This document shows positions 36,888-46,812 of a DNA stretch of 64,000 nt, one piece after another (position 1 is the first letter of the stretch; each line of letters starts with the position of its first letter). This DNA comes from PALSA-693 sp963729695 (lineage in GTDB: Bacteria > Actinomycetota > Acidimicrobiia > Acidimicrobiales > Palsa-688), in the NCBI GenBank assembly GCA_963729695.1, contig CAVSOT010000005.1:62001-126000 (forward strand), read 5' to 3'. The notes beneath the pieces are model-generated. The model was given only the letters and a program-made list of their open reading frames with translations. It was not told the DNA's origin and did not search any database. A program made the translations under genes and the position numbers.

Positions 36888-37781
36888 ATGAAGATCAGTG
36901 CGATAATCACCGTCAAGCGTCAGATCGCGGCCGCAGTCGTGGTTGGGTTGGCTACGGCGACGGCGATCACCATGGCCGGGGGGAGCAGCAGGGCGGGGGC
37001 CGCGGGGACCGCCGACCTGAGTGTGAGCCAGGTGGTCTCCAACGGGACAGGGTCGGGCAACACCACCGTTACCGACCACATCCATAACGCCGGGCCGTCG
37101 ACCGCGACCGAAGTTGTCGCTACGGCCCTACTCAAGACCAGCGGCGGGTCGGTCTCTTACACCACCTCGAACGCTACCTGTGAGCAGCAGCCGGCCCCGA
37201 GCGGATGGACCTTCATGTTCACCTGCCAGCTCGCGTCTCTAAAGTCCGGGCACACCTGGATCCCGAAGTTCAGCCTGACGAGCAGCAACGGGGCTCCGTT
37301 CACCCGCTTCGTGAGCGCCGGCGAAAACGGCCCAGGCGACCCTTCCCTGGCCAACAACTCTTCCACCCTCAACAGCTACTTCGGGTCGCGAGCGGACCTT
37401 TCGCTAACGCAGAAGGCTACCGCCGGCTCCTCGGCAGGCAAGGTCACCATCACGAACTCGATCCGCAACGCCGGGCCGTGGACGGCCAACAATCTCCAGC
37501 AAGTGATCGAGATCAACTCGCCGACATTCAGTGGCGTCGGAGCGTCCAGCAACCTATCGGGTGCGTCTTGCCTGTTCATTCCACCCGCCTCGGGATTCAA
37601 CGCCGCCGTGTCGTGCACTATCGGTTCGCTCGATCCGGGCGGGCTGTGGAAACTGACCTTCGACTACACCGGTGGCGCCGGCGGAAGCCTGGTCCAGGAG
37701 GGCACCATCACCGCCTCTTCCCCCACCGACCCGGTCCCCACCAACAACACCGCAACCACAACCACCTCCTACCACTCGTGA
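36888..37781 (+). CDS. secreted protein with two DUF11-like domains
   Basis: GGAGGG lies before the ATG. A signal peptide (IAAAVVVGLATATAITMAGG) ends near residue 38. Two Ig-like repeats of about 125 residues follow, each opening ADLSVSQ or ADLSLTQ, containing VTDHIHNAGPSTATEVV or ITNSIRNAGPWTANNLQ, and closing with a DP-x-x-xNN-x-(S/A)T motif. This is the DUF11/CARDB layout of bacterial surface proteins. Each repeat has a Cys pair. No anchor is visible, so it is probably released or wall associated. Confidence 0.75.
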   Translation: MKISAIITVKRQIAAAVVVGLATATAITMAGGSSRAGAAGTADLSVSQVVSNGTGSGNTTVTDHIHNAGPSTATEVVATALLKTSGGSVSYTTSNATCEQQPAPSGWTFMFTCQLASLKSGHTWIPKFSLTSSNGAPFTRFVSAGENGPGDPSLANNSSTLNSYFGSRADLSLTQKATAGSSAGKVTITNSIRNAGPWTANNLQQVIEINSPTFSGVGASSNLSGASCLFIPPASGFNAAVSCTIGSLDPGGLWKLTFDYTGGAGGSLVQEGTITASSPTDPVPTNNTATTTTSYHS

Positions 37782-38860
37782 GCCGTCCGGTCCGGGGCAT
37801 CCTCCGTGGGTCCGGACGCCGCCGCCGAAGTCGCTTGGGCGTGTGACGAGCCGACCGGCCAGCAGGCTCGACGCATGGCCGAATTGGCGGAAATCACCGA
37901 TCGCCTGGCCCGCGAGATCGACGCCCGCTAGATCCCGATCTGGATGGTCAAGTCCGCCGGCGTACGTCTGCGGCGGTTCAAATCCGTGCGGCGCGTGTTG
38001 AGGCGTTCTTTTGAGGAGACGGCACAATTAGCTGCCGCAGTGGCGAGTGCCCTGACTCTGACCGCGAAGTCAGAGACGCCGTTGGCGAAATCGGCACGCC
38101 AGCCGCCCCACGCCTGAGATCCATTGGTACACGGGACCCTCGGCCCAGGTCGAACCCGAACCCGAGATCTGTTCCGTCGCTTGCGGCGGCCCGCTGGGTT
38201 TGGGCCGCGACCACACCCGCCGCCACCACCACGTCAACCAGCAGAAATCTCACCCAAACGGGCATATCCTCGGCCCCCTCAACGGATGTAGCACGGGCAC
38301 GCTAGACGATCGAAATCCGGCTCCTGAGGGGCTGCAGGGGACTTCACCGCATCGTCGCCGCAGCTTCATCGGAGGTTTGTCAACAGCGACCCAACGACCC
38401 CTACCATCAATCGTGGGCGCGGACCCAATTCACACCGGCGGCTCGAAACGACCTTCCCGGACGCCCCTGAGTCAGTCGAGTAGAACCCAGGCGAGATCCG
38501 ACGGTGCCGGCTAGGGAACCGCATACGCGACGCTCAAGACAGCCCCCTTGCCGGGGCCAGTACCTCCGGAGCCAGGGCCGAGGCATCTTGGCAGTGATTC
38601 GGCTCCGCCGTGTTGGTGCGTGGACTCTACGCTCGCTGTGTGCCACCGGTCGCCCAGCCCTCGCTCCGGTGCTACCTGATTTGCACTGTCCAGCGCAGTG
38701 GGAGTTGGTTGCTCTGCCACTTCTTACAAGACACGGGCGTGGGCGGGAGTGCCGGCTGAGCACTTACGTATCTCAGACCGTCCCACAGCCATCCACGGCC
38801 CCTGCTAGTTCAGCACCAGGCCCGGATTACCTGCCTCGCCTGGATGCTCATGCTCCGGCA
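37782..38860. other. 1.1-kb region without an identifiable gene
   Basis: A plus-strand frame at about 37800-38117, broken by one stop at 37929, reads plausibly in parts (MAELAEITDRLAREIDAR, then MVKSAGVRLRRFKSVRRVL) but I cannot assign it. The interval also contains a copy of a dispersed repeat at 38456-38545. Confidence 0.4.
38456..38545. repeat. dispersed repeat copy
   Basis: The first 41 bases (CCCGGACGCCCCTGAGTCAG and onward) recur with about six changes at 56297-56337. The last part, GGGAACCGCATACGCGAC, recurs in reverse at about 56437-56455, and GGAACCGCAYACGSGACGCT recurs at 45205. Related pieces lie at 42450, 43185 and 35461. Confidence 0.65.
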
Positions 38861-39502
38861 TCACCCCGCCACGTCCCAGATGATCAGTGAATCGACATAG
38901 TGGCGGCTGGTCGGATTGAACGGGCCGGTGCAGGTGATCAGCCGGATGGTGGCCCCTGATGTTGGGCCGAACACGGCGGTAGATGGAAAGGCTGTCTTCT
39001 TTACCTCAGTTACCCCTGAAATGAGGAATCTGGCGTGGGAGCCGTCCGCTCGCAGTACGTCGATCTCCTCACCGGTTCGTACACCCGTCAGCCGGTAGAA
39101 GACTGCCGCTCCCTGGTAGGTATCCCGCTCGCCGCACTTAGTATACGAAGGCTGGCTACACGCTGGTAGAGGCGTTGAAAGTTGACCTTTCTCATCAGCG
39201 TGGAAGGGTACGGCAACTTTCTGTGCCGTCGAGAAGCCCTGCCCGGGCGACGACTTTTCCCTCGGCCACTCGCTACGTTTCCCGAAAGCGGCTCCCATCA
39301 AAACTGAAAAGACGCCGGTTAAGTGTCTGACGACCCCTTTAGTTGACAAAGCGTAGTGGTCTGAGAAAAAATACCCGCGACCCGGTAGCGCTGAGATCGC
39401 CGGGTGCAAGAAAATGCTCAGAACTGTTGGCAGCCGAGTCCTCAGGACCTCGGGAATGGTGGGCTGCCCGCTGCAAGGAGGCTTGCCATGAGTCATCTCC
39501 AA
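38861..39502 (-). CDS. sortase (class E/F) C-terminal part fused to an unrelated N-terminus
   Basis: From about residue 125 the protein matches class E/F sortases: DTYQGAAVFYRLTGVRTGEE, ARFLISGVTEVKKTAFPSTA and GATIRLITCTGPFNPTSRHY, with the catalytic Cys in LITC and an Arg in place shortly after. The catalytic His should precede DTYQG as GH-x-D; here the sequence is CGERD. The N-terminal 120 residues show neither a transmembrane anchor nor the usual first strands. I read it as a decayed or chimeric sortase. Confidence 0.6.
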   Translation of the reverse strand: MEMTHGKPPCSGQPTIPEVLRTRLPTVLSIFLHPAISALPGRGYFFSDHYALSTKGVVRHLTGVFSVLMGAAFGKRSEWPREKSSPGQGFSTAQKVAVPFHADEKGQLSTPLPACSQPSYTKCGERDTYQGAAVFYRLTGVRTGEEIDVLRADGSHARFLISGVTEVKKTAFPSTAVFGPTSGATIRLITCTGPFNPTSRHYVDSLIIWDVAG

Positions 39503-39570
39503 GCTGAACCCTCGGGTTCGCGCCGGAAAGTTGCGCCAATTTCTCCTGCGATCCGCGAAGGAGTGCGGCG

Positions 39571-41622
39571 ATGAGGCTCCGGGTACGTCATCTATTTGGC
39601 GGGTCGAGGAAAGACAGGTCCAGTGCGAGGCGCTTTCGGGTCCCCGTGATCTTCGGAGCCTCAGTTCTGCTGGCGACTGTCGTGCCGATTGGTTTGGTCG
39701 GTGGTGTCCAGGTGGCCAACGCCGTCCCCTCGACGCTCGGTCCTTGCACCGGCAACCTGACCGGGACCATTTTTACGTTGACGGCTGCATGCACCACGAC
39801 GGCGCAGATAGCCGTTCCCACTACCATCACGACCATCGTTGGTGGTGGATTCACTATCACTGCCCACGACCCGACCGGCGGCAACTTCAACGGTGCGGTC
39901 CTGACCAATACCTCGCCGGGTCAGTCGATGACCATCGAGAACCTGACTATCCAGGGCAACGGTTTCGCTGTTGACTGTGCCGTGTCGTTGTTCGGGATTT
40001 TGTTTAGCGACGCCAGCGGCTCGGTGAGCAACGTCAAGGTGTTGGACATAAGCCAGCACGACGGGTGCGGATCGGGATTGGGAATCCGGGCCAATGCGGT
40101 GGCCGGAACACCACGTACGGTCACGATTACCAACACCGTCGTGAGCGGGTACAACAAAGCGGCCCTAGTCGCCTCGGGAATGATGACCATGAACGTCTCG
40201 GCCAGCACCCTGGGACCGCCCGACCGCACTAACCCTACGCTGTTGCCCTCGCAAAACGGCGTCCAGTACGGCGGCGTCGGACCCAACGCGGGGGCCGGTG
40301 GCAGCGTCACCGGTAGCACCATCTACGGCAGCGGCTTCGGCAATGCCAGCGATCAAGGCACCGCCTTTCTTCTCTTCGGGGCCAAAAACGTGACCCTGTC
40401 GGGCGACACCATCACCGGGGCCGGGACCGACGTTGGAGTCGATGTCTCCTCCGCCAGTACCGGTGTGGTGGTCACCCGCAACCAGATCGGACGAACCGCC
40501 CCCGACATGCCCGACAGCCTCGGTGTCGGAGTTAACGTAGAGGCCGGATCGGCGGCGACAGTGAGCTGCAACACCTTCAGCGGCTGGCAGACCGACATTG
40601 TCGGGGCCACCCAAGCAGTCTGCGTGACCACCCCTTCGCTGCCCGGCGGCGCCGTGCACACGCCGTACTCGGCCACCCTGGCCGCGGTCGGCGGCACTGC
40701 TCCCTACAAGTGGTCCCTGGCCTCGGGATCGCTCCCACCGGGCCTGGCCCTGTCGCCAAGCGGGATGATCACTGGCACCCCCACCACCGGGGGCACCTTC
40801 AGCTTCACCGTCAAAGTCACCGACTCAAAGGGCGCTACTGCCACCCAACCCTTGACAATCACCATTGCTAGTGGAGCCGCGGGCTACTGGATCGCAGCCG
40901 GTGATGGGGGAGTCTTCACCTTCGGGGCCGCTCCCTTCCACGGCTCCGCCGCCGCAGCCCCCCTCACCGCCCCGGTCGTCGGCATGGCGGGCACCTCCAC
41001 GGGCGGCTACTGGCTGGGCGCCTCCGACGGGGGCGTGTTCAGCTACGGCGTTCCCTTCCACGGATCGCTAGGGAGTGTCCATCTGGCCGCACCCATCGTC
41101 GGCATCGCCGCCACCCCTGACGGCGGCGGCTACTACCTTGTCGCCTCCGATGGCGGGGTGTTCACCTTCGGTGACGCCCACTTCCACGGCTCGCTCGGCA
41201 ACGTGCACCTCGCGGCTCCGATAGTCGGTATCGCCGCCACCCCCGACAACGGCGGCTATTACCTAGTGGGCAAGGACGGCGGGGTGTTCACCTTCGGTGA
41301 CGCCCACTTCCAAGGCTCGATGGGAGCGACCCCGCTCAACAAGCCGGTAGTGGGCATGGCGGTGGACACCGCCACATCCGGGTACTGGCTGGTAGCAGCC
41401 GACGGAGGATTATTCACCTTCGGAGCGCCATTCTTAGGCTCCACCGGGAACGTTCAACTCGCCGCCCCTGTCGTTGGCATGACGGCTACTGCCAACGACC
41501 TCGGATATCGCTTCGTCGGCTCCGACGGTGGTGTGTTCTGCTTCGGGGCAGCCCCGTTCCTCGGCTCCCTCGGCAGCACGGCCCTCAGCCAGCCCGCGGT
41601 CGGCATGGCGTCGACCGGTTAA
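39571..41622 (+). CDS. secreted beta-helix / Ig-like / 42-residue-repeat protein
   Basis: AAGGAG lies before the ATG. The 683-residue protein has a basic start and signal peptide (residues 1-52), a right-handed beta-helix of about 300 residues (NLTIQGNGFAVDCAVSLFG, STIYGSGFGNASDQGTAFLL, GAKNVTLSGDTITGAGTDVG), one He_PIG-type Ig domain (PYSATLAAVGGTAPYKWSLA, LPPGLALSPSGMITGTPTTG) and six C-terminal propeller-like repeats of about 42 residues (GYYLVASDGGVFTFGDAHF and relatives). Such architecture points to an extracellular carbohydrate- or surface-binding protein. The repeats match those in two other proteins here. Confidence 0.8.
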   Translation: MRLRVRHLFGGSRKDRSSARRFRVPVIFGASVLLATVVPIGLVGGVQVANAVPSTLGPCTGNLTGTIFTLTAACTTTAQIAVPTTITTIVGGGFTITAHDPTGGNFNGAVLTNTSPGQSMTIENLTIQGNGFAVDCAVSLFGILFSDASGSVSNVKVLDISQHDGCGSGLGIRANAVAGTPRTVTITNTVVSGYNKAALVASGMMTMNVSASTLGPPDRTNPTLLPSQNGVQYGGVGPNAGAGGSVTGSTIYGSGFGNASDQGTAFLLFGAKNVTLSGDTITGAGTDVGVDVSSASTGVVVTRNQIGRTAPDMPDSLGVGVNVEAGSAATVSCNTFSGWQTDIVGATQAVCVTTPSLPGGAVHTPYSATLAAVGGTAPYKWSLASGSLPPGLALSPSGMITGTPTTGGTFSFTVKVTDSKGATATQPLTITIASGAAGYWIAAGDGGVFTFGAAPFHGSAAAAPLTAPVVGMAGTSTGGYWLGASDGGVFSYGVPFHGSLGSVHLAAPIVGIAATPDGGGYYLVASDGGVFTFGDAHFHGSLGNVHLAAPIVGIAATPDNGGYYLVGKDGGVFTFGDAHFQGSMGATPLNKPVVGMAVDTATSGYWLVAADGGLFTFGAPFLGSTGNVQLAAPVVGMTATANDLGYRFVGSDGGVFCFGAAPFLGSLGSTALSQPAVGMASTG

Positions 41623-41859
41623 ACATGATTTCCGATAACAGAGGCGAGGTGAGCGCAGGGTGCTCATCAGGGCAGAACTCGGGCTCCCAGCCCACAACCG
41701 AATCGGTCATCGGCTGATCTCGGAATTACTTTCTGAGTCAGAGGAGCGCCAGCGAACAGGCCGAGGCGGCAAACGTCACCCAACTTGGGTGATGGCAAGC
41801 CGAGTTGTCCTTTCGTACGGTCATGGATCGCAGAGTTCGGATCAAAAGGAGGAGCGGCA

Positions 41860-42249
41860 GTGAGACCAGAGGGTGAAGGCTGGCTTTTTTTCGCCGGTAC
41901 GGTGCTCGGCATCGCCGGAATCATGCGGATCTTCGACGCGATCTGGGCGTTCCGCTATCACGGCGCGGTGCCTGACAACCTCCAGAACGCCATCTTCGGG
42001 CACAGCTTGAAAACCTACGGCTGGGTGTACCTAGTCGTCGCTATCATTCTCCTGCTCAGCTCGTTCGGAGTGTTGGCCCGTTCTCAGTTCAGTCGATGGA
42101 TCGGCATCTTCGCCGGGGCCGTGATGGCGGTCAGCGCCGTGTGGTGGATGCCGTACTACCCGGTCTGGTCTCTGGTGTACATCTTCATCGGCGTTCTGCT
42201 CATCTACGGCCTGGCCGCCTACGGAAGCAAAGAGACCGCCGCTTCGTAG
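41860..42249 (+). CDS. DUF7144-like four-helix membrane protein
   Basis: AAAAGGAGG lies eight bases before the GTG at 41860, which I prefer over the upstream in-frame start at 41785. The 129-residue product has four transmembrane helices: LFFAGTVLGIAGIMRIFDAI, TYGWVYLVVAIILLLSSFGV, WIGIFAGAVMAVSAVWWMPY and VWSLVYIFIGVLLIYGLAAY. The pattern with YPVWS between helices 3 and 4 is that of small DUF7144-type proteins common in Actinobacteria. Function is unknown. Confidence 0.75.
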   Translation: MRPEGEGWLFFAGTVLGIAGIMRIFDAIWAFRYHGAVPDNLQNAIFGHSLKTYGWVYLVVAIILLLSSFGVLARSQFSRWIGIFAGAVMAVSAVWWMPYYPVWSLVYIFIGVLLIYGLAAYGSKETAAS

Positions 42250-42426
42250 CCCTACACCCATGACCGACGGCGGTGGTAGCGGCCAGCAGCGCGTCCCCTA
42301 ATGAGCAGGACGCGCCGTCCCAGAACCACGATCTCGACACCGCCCCGAACGCCGGTACCGAGGCGCTATCGCCGGCGCACACAGCGACAGTGAAAATTTT
42401 CGCGAGCATCCTCTGGCCGTAGCTCG

Positions 42427-42455
42427 GCGCCGAGCGACTGTCCCGTAACCGGAAC
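42427..42455. repeat. 29-bp dispersed repeat, copy A
   Basis: The 29-base sequence starting GCGCCGAGCGACTGTCCCGT is identical at 42427-42455 and 45181-45209, on the same strand. The copies sit downstream of the DUF7144-like and DUF2252 genes. Confidence 0.9.
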
Positions 42456-42619
42456 GACATACGAGACGGCTTCGGGAACCTCACCGGCGCGGCGTCTACA
42501 CCGGCGGAGTTGTCGCACAGGGGGATCGATTGACCCTCGTTTGGTTATCGTTGCGCTTCGCCAAGGCTGCAGCGATAGTGTCAGCGTCGTGGATGACGGG
42601 CGGGTGATGGGAGACATCA

Positions 42620-43060
42620 ATGGTTGACGAGCCGGGAGCACCGCAAATGGAGGTCATGAAGCGAACTGTGGTGGACAGCGGGGGGCTGAGATTCGAGGCG
42701 ACGTTCCGGGCGCCGGCTGGTGCGACGCTTCGAGTGTTCGGCGAAGTGGAAGGCCACCAACAGGAGCTATTGCGTTTCGACGATTTCATCGAAGCTCCCC
42801 ACTATCACGCGCCGTCTGACGGCGACCAGATCCCCTTCGATCGAGCAGCGAAGGGCGAGCCGCTCGCCTGGTTTGTGGCCCAGATACGTGACCATCTCGC
42901 CGAGTTGCTCACCCAGGCTGGGTTCTCCGCCACTCTGGCTGGCTTGGACCTCGACGCGGTGTCCGCGAGCGTCGATGAGATCAGACACGCGATGGAGGCG
43001 TGCGCGCCTGCCGGGTATGTTCGGGTGCCAGGCGTTGGCCTTCGGGCGTTGCCGGCTTGA
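42620..43060 (+). CDS. conserved hypothetical protein, 146 aa
   Basis: GGGAG lies seven bases before the ATG. The protein opens with a beta-rich part (GGLRFEATFRAPAGATLRVF, GEVEGHQQELLRFDDFIEAP, HYHAP) and closes with an alpha-helical part (AWFVAQIRDHLAELLTQAGF). The PHYHAP box with two His is striking. I recall small actinobacterial hypotheticals of this shape but no function. It stands alone. Confidence 0.6.
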   Translation: MVDEPGAPQMEVMKRTVVDSGGLRFEATFRAPAGATLRVFGEVEGHQQELLRFDDFIEAPHYHAPSDGDQIPFDRAAKGEPLAWFVAQIRDHLAELLTQAGFSATLAGLDLDAVSASVDEIRHAMEACAPAGYVRVPGVGLRALPA

Positions 43061-43617
43061 GCCATTCAGGAAGGCCTGCGACACGAGCGCGGACGAGAGC
43101 ATCCGCCTAAACGATAGATCCACCCACGGACGGTAGAACTGTCGAACGTAGGCGCATGACGACACCGGACGTTTCCGCAATGGAACGGCATACGCGACAG
43201 CCCCTATCGTCGGAAGCTGGAGCTATCCGGAAATGCCTAGCTTGTCGCAGAAAGGGATCGTCGACTGCGACACACTCAGGGCCGTCGACGACTTGTCCCT
43301 CGACAAGGTGGGCGAGACTGCTTGCGTCCAGCAAGCACTGCCCGGGGCGCTCCACACGGTACATTCCGGGCATGCCCCCCGTCGTGGGGAGGCCGCCGAG
43401 GGGAAGCGCTGGGAAGCCCCGAGCGCCCGATTCGGGTGCGCCCAGGGCGCGCGTTCGCTCGCCAAAGGTTTGAGGGCTCCAACTCGATGTTATGGGCGAC
43501 CGTAGCCGGTCCATCGATGAGCGGTTGCCACTGTCGGCTGTGGCAGCATTGAGTCCGTGATCGAACCGGACGTGGCAGAGTGACCGGGTCTAGCTGGCGG
43601 ATGCATTCGGGCGTTGG
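43061..43617. other. intergenic region
   Basis: Several overlapping frames are open on both strands, as expected by chance at this GC content. None looks like a known protein. A copy of the dispersed repeat core (GGAACGGCATACGCGACAGC) lies at 43183. Confidence 0.4.
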
Positions 43618-45172
43618 TTGCGTTTGGGGCGGGACCGTCCGGTTGCTGCGTCGTTGTCGGGGGTGGCGATGAGTGCGACGAGAAGCCGAGGTAGAACGAG
43701 TGGCCCAGGATCGGACCGCTCTGATTGGGGGCCGATGGCGCGGCCGTTTGCCTCAGCGTGGAGGCGTGCGCACCTCACCGACGAGGAACGGGTCGCCCGC
43801 GGGAAAGCGGCGCGTAGGGAGACGCCCAGATCGACCCATGGTTTGTGGGAGCGCCCGGCTGATCGACCGGACCCGATTGCGTTACTTGAGGAGCAGGCCG
43901 TAAGCCGTGTCGCCGAACTTGTCCCTATCCGGTATGGGCGGATGTTGGTCTCGCCGTTCACGTTCTACCGGGGCGCCGCGCTGATCATGGCGGCCGATCT
44001 GGCGGTCACGCCACGGTCGGGGGTCACGGTGCAACTTTGCGGTGACGCTCACCTGTCGAATTTCGGTGTGTTCGGAACCCCCGAGCGCCAGATGGTCTTC
44101 GACGTCAACGACTTCGATGAGACGCTTCCCGGTCCGTGGGAGTGGGATGTCAAGCGGCTCGCAGCTAGTTTCGAGGTCGGGCGGACGCGATCGAGGATTC
44201 GCGGCGGCCGATCGGCGGGCGATTGTGATGGCGGGGGTCAACGAATATCGACTGCGGATGCGCCGATCGGCGGGGATGCGAACCCTTGACGCCTGGTACG
44301 AGCACCTCGAGGTCGGGGACCTCCTCGACCGGGTCCGCGCCGAGCAGCGCCGCAACCGTGTGGGTAAGGTCGAGGTACGACGTGCGGAGCGCATCGCGGC
44401 CAAGGCACGGGCCCGCGACAGCGTGCGGGTGTTATCCAGGCGGGCCGCCAGGATCGGCGGGGAGCTGCGTTTCCGGGCTGACCCGCCGCTGATCGTGCCC
44501 ATCGAGGATCTGATCGTGCCTGGGTCGGAGTGGGAGCACGCCGAAGCCTTCATCAAGAAGCTGCTCGACTCCTACCGGCGAACCCTGGGGCAGGAGCATC
44601 ACCCCATCGAGGAGTTCCGGTACGTCCACGCGGCACGCAAGGTGGTCGGGGTCGGCAGCGTCGGGACGCGCTGCTACATTCTCCTGATGGTGGGTAGCAA
44701 CGATCGTGACCCCCTGATCCTCCAGGTGAAAGAGGCTCAGGAGTCAGTCCTGGAACGGTTTCTGGGCAAAGGCCAGTATTCCCATCACGGCCAGCGAGTG
44801 GTAGCAGGCCAACGTCTGATGCAGGCGGCCGGGGACATTTTCTTGGGCTGGCAGCGGATCAAGGGGTTCGACGGCGTGACCCGCGACTATTACGTTCGCC
44901 AGCTCCACGACTGGAAGGGTAGCGTTGAGGTGGACAGGATCCGGGTGGTGGGAGCGACCCTCTACTCGCGCATCTGCGGGGCGACCCTGGCCCGGGCGCA
45001 CGCCCGGTGGGGGGACCGGATCGCGATAGCGGCATATTTGGGCAACGGCGACGACTTTGACCGGGCCATCGCGGACTTCTCCGTCAGCTACGCCGACCAG
45101 AACGAACAGGACTACGAAGCATTCGTTGACGCGGTGACCTCTGGGCGGCTCACGGCGCAGACCGGCCTGTAG
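43618..45172 (+). pseudogene. DUF2252 protein split by one frameshift
   Basis: The first frame (to about 44178) holds the DUF2252 N-terminus: ELVPIRYGRMLVSPFTFYRG, VQLCGDAHLSNFGVFGTPER and VFDVNDFDETLPGPWEWDVK with the conserved kinase-like Asp residues. The second frame holds the rest: GFAAADRRAIVMAGVNEYRL, FRYVHAARKVVGVGSVGTRC, QGYSHHGQ-like QYSHHGQRVVAGQRLMQAA and DYYVRQLHDWKGSVEVD. The junction is in the GTCGGGCGGA run near 44178. Joined, the protein would be about 480 residues and complete. Start is uncertain: 43618 or an ATG at 43735. Confidence 0.82.
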
Positions 45173-45180
45173 ACGTGGCT

Positions 45181-45231
45181 GCGCCGAGCGACTGTCCCGT
45201 AACCGGAACCGCACACGGGACGCTCAAGGCG
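45181..45231. repeat. 29-bp dispersed repeat, copy B, with palindrome
   Basis: Copy B of the 29-bp repeat (45181-45209) continues to GGAACCGCACACGGGACGCT, so that GTCCCGT (45194-45200) faces ACGGGAC (45215-45221) across 14 bases. It starts nine bases after the DUF2252 stop and may serve as a terminator or be a REP-like element. Confidence 0.7.
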
Positions 45232-45403
45232 GGTCAGCCGAGGAAAAGACTTGGTAGCGTCGAACAAGGGGATCCTTACGGTCGTTCCGGTGGCCGGTGT
45301 TGCGCCACTTAGGGTTTCGGCGGTTCACAGGCTCGCTACCGCGACCATCTGTTTGCAGTGCAGTTCGATCACTGATCGGTTCCGGTAGAGCCGTTCGCAG
45401 TCG

Positions 45404-45575
45404 CTACGTAGGCGGGTCTTCGCTATCGACCACCAGCCCGCAGCGTGGATTCTCGATGCATCGACGCACGTGCGGTCGCGTCGAATAGCTGGTCAGATAG
45501 AAGCGGCCGTCCTGCCAGATGAACCAGATCGGTGTGATGTGTAGGTAGCCGTCCCTGTCGATCGTGGCGGTGGTG
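45404..45575 (-). pseudogene. PPOX-fold F420/FMN-dependent protein scrap
   Basis: The minus strand reads ATIDRDGYLHITPIWFIWQD, GRFYLTSYSTRPHVRRCIEN and PRCGLVVDSEDPPT then a stop. This is the first half of a TIGR03618/PPOX-type flavin-binding protein. Neither a start codon nor the second half is present. Confidence 0.78.
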
Positions 45576-46751
45576 TCAGGGTTCGACGACGCTCACTGAC
45601 CGCCGCCAGCGTAAAGGGCGAGCGGTGGGTGTCAGGAGGGTGAAACGTATGGTTTCGCCCAGGTAGCCAGGGCCGCTATGACCTGCGGGTCGAGGCTGGA
45701 ACCTGATGTGGCGTCGCCGGCGAAGAGGTCGTGGTTCACGTTGGGGAGCAGCCGAAAGCCCGGGCCGGTGATGCCGCGCTTGGCGCAGCGCGGCGACTAG
45801 CGGGGCGGTAGTTGTTGGCAGGATCTTGGTGTCGGCGGTGCCGTCGGTGACGAGCAGTCGGGTTGCGCTGGGAAGGTTCGCCGCGACCGCGGGTGGGTAT
45901 ACCAAGTCGTCTGAGCGGTCGTAGGCGTCGTTGATCGGGCTTTGGACGAGCGATTCGAGCAGGGGGAGGAGCGGTGCTTCGACGCCAGCGAGGGTTACCG
46001 GCTTGCCGGCACGGAACGCCACGAACGCTTGATGGATCAGTGTGGCGTTGTCGCGCGCCGCCGGCGCGGTGAGTTGGCCCTGGTTGACCTGAGCGTCGAG
46101 TTGCTCGTCGATCTGGAGCTGGACGGTGTCGAGCAGGCGCTGGTCAGCCGGCTCCATGAGCGCCAACCCCGTCGGTCTGGGGGTGACCGACTCAGCGAGG
46201 AGGAGGGCGTACATGCTGCCCTCGCTGTGGCCGACGACCAGTAGCTTGCCGGTGTCGACTTCAGGTTGTTGGCTGAGGAACCGGTACGCCGCAGCGGCCT
46301 GGGCGATGAAGTCCTGGAGTGTGATGGACCCAGGATGGGTGGCGAAAACGCCGGCACCAGTCTTGCCGGTGAAGTATTTGTCGAAGCGCAGGGAAATGAT
46401 GCCCTGCCGGGCGAGTACGTTGGCGATCAGTTCCAGGGTGCCGGGCATGGCCTGTGGGGGCTGGTTGCCGTTGCGGTCGGTGGGCCCGCTGCCCGGAATC
46501 AGCAAGGCGGCGGCCAGCTTCTGGGCGCTACCGTGCGAGGGGATCTCCAGCGTGCCGTAGGTGATGGTGCCTTGGCTCGTGAACGACACGTTCAGGCTGG
46601 AAACCCCGGTTGCTGTGGGCCCGGCCGCCGTCTGACTGGGGTTGCCGGTGTGACTGCGGATGCTCGCGCCGCTGGTACACGCGGCGAGTAAGACGGCAAC
46701 GGCAACAGCCAAGGCAGCGGCACGAGATGTCGACGATCGACGTGAGCTCAT
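45576..46751 (-). CDS. alpha/beta hydrolase lipoprotein, C-terminus frameshifted
   Basis: The start is placed at ATG 46751. A lipoprotein signal (AALAVAVAVLLAACTSG) precedes a hydrolase with LLIPGSGPTDRNGNQPP as the oxyanion loop and LLVVGHSEGSMYALLLAE as the nucleophile elbow; a long helical cap follows. The acid-bearing strand LLVTDGTADTKILP is in frame, but the frame slips near 45800. The expected end with the catalytic His (GFRLLPNVNHDLFAGDA, VIAALATWAKPYVSP) is in another frame and stops at 45632. As written, the product ends in Arg/Pro-rich nonsense at 45576. Probably a secreted esterase or peptidase. Confidence 0.78.
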   Translation of the reverse strand: MSSRRSSTSRAAALAVAVAVLLAACTSGASIRSHTGNPSQTAAGPTATGVSSLNVSFTSQGTITYGTLEIPSHGSAQKLAAALLIPGSGPTDRNGNQPPQAMPGTLELIANVLARQGIISLRFDKYFTGKTGAGVFATHPGSITLQDFIAQAAAAYRFLSQQPEVDTGKLLVVGHSEGSMYALLLAESVTPRPTGLALMEPADQRLLDTVQLQIDEQLDAQVNQGQLTAPAARDNATLIHQAFVAFRAGKPVTLAGVEAPLLPLLESLVQSPINDAYDRSDDLVYPPAVAANLPSATRLLVTDGTADTKILPTTTAPLVAALRQARHHRPGLSAAPQREPRPLRRRRHIRFQPRPAGHSGPGYLGETIRFTLLTPTARPLRWRRSVSVVEP

Positions 46752-46812
46752 CGGTTGTTCCCCATAACGCCCTGCCACCACCCGGGTGCGTAAACGACCG
46801 TGGGACGCTCGC

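Noticed and set aside
37940..38000. Possible tRNA, because of GGTTCAAATCC at 37970
   Set aside because: The T-stem has only three Watson-Crick pairs and no matching acceptor or anticodon arm is found upstream.
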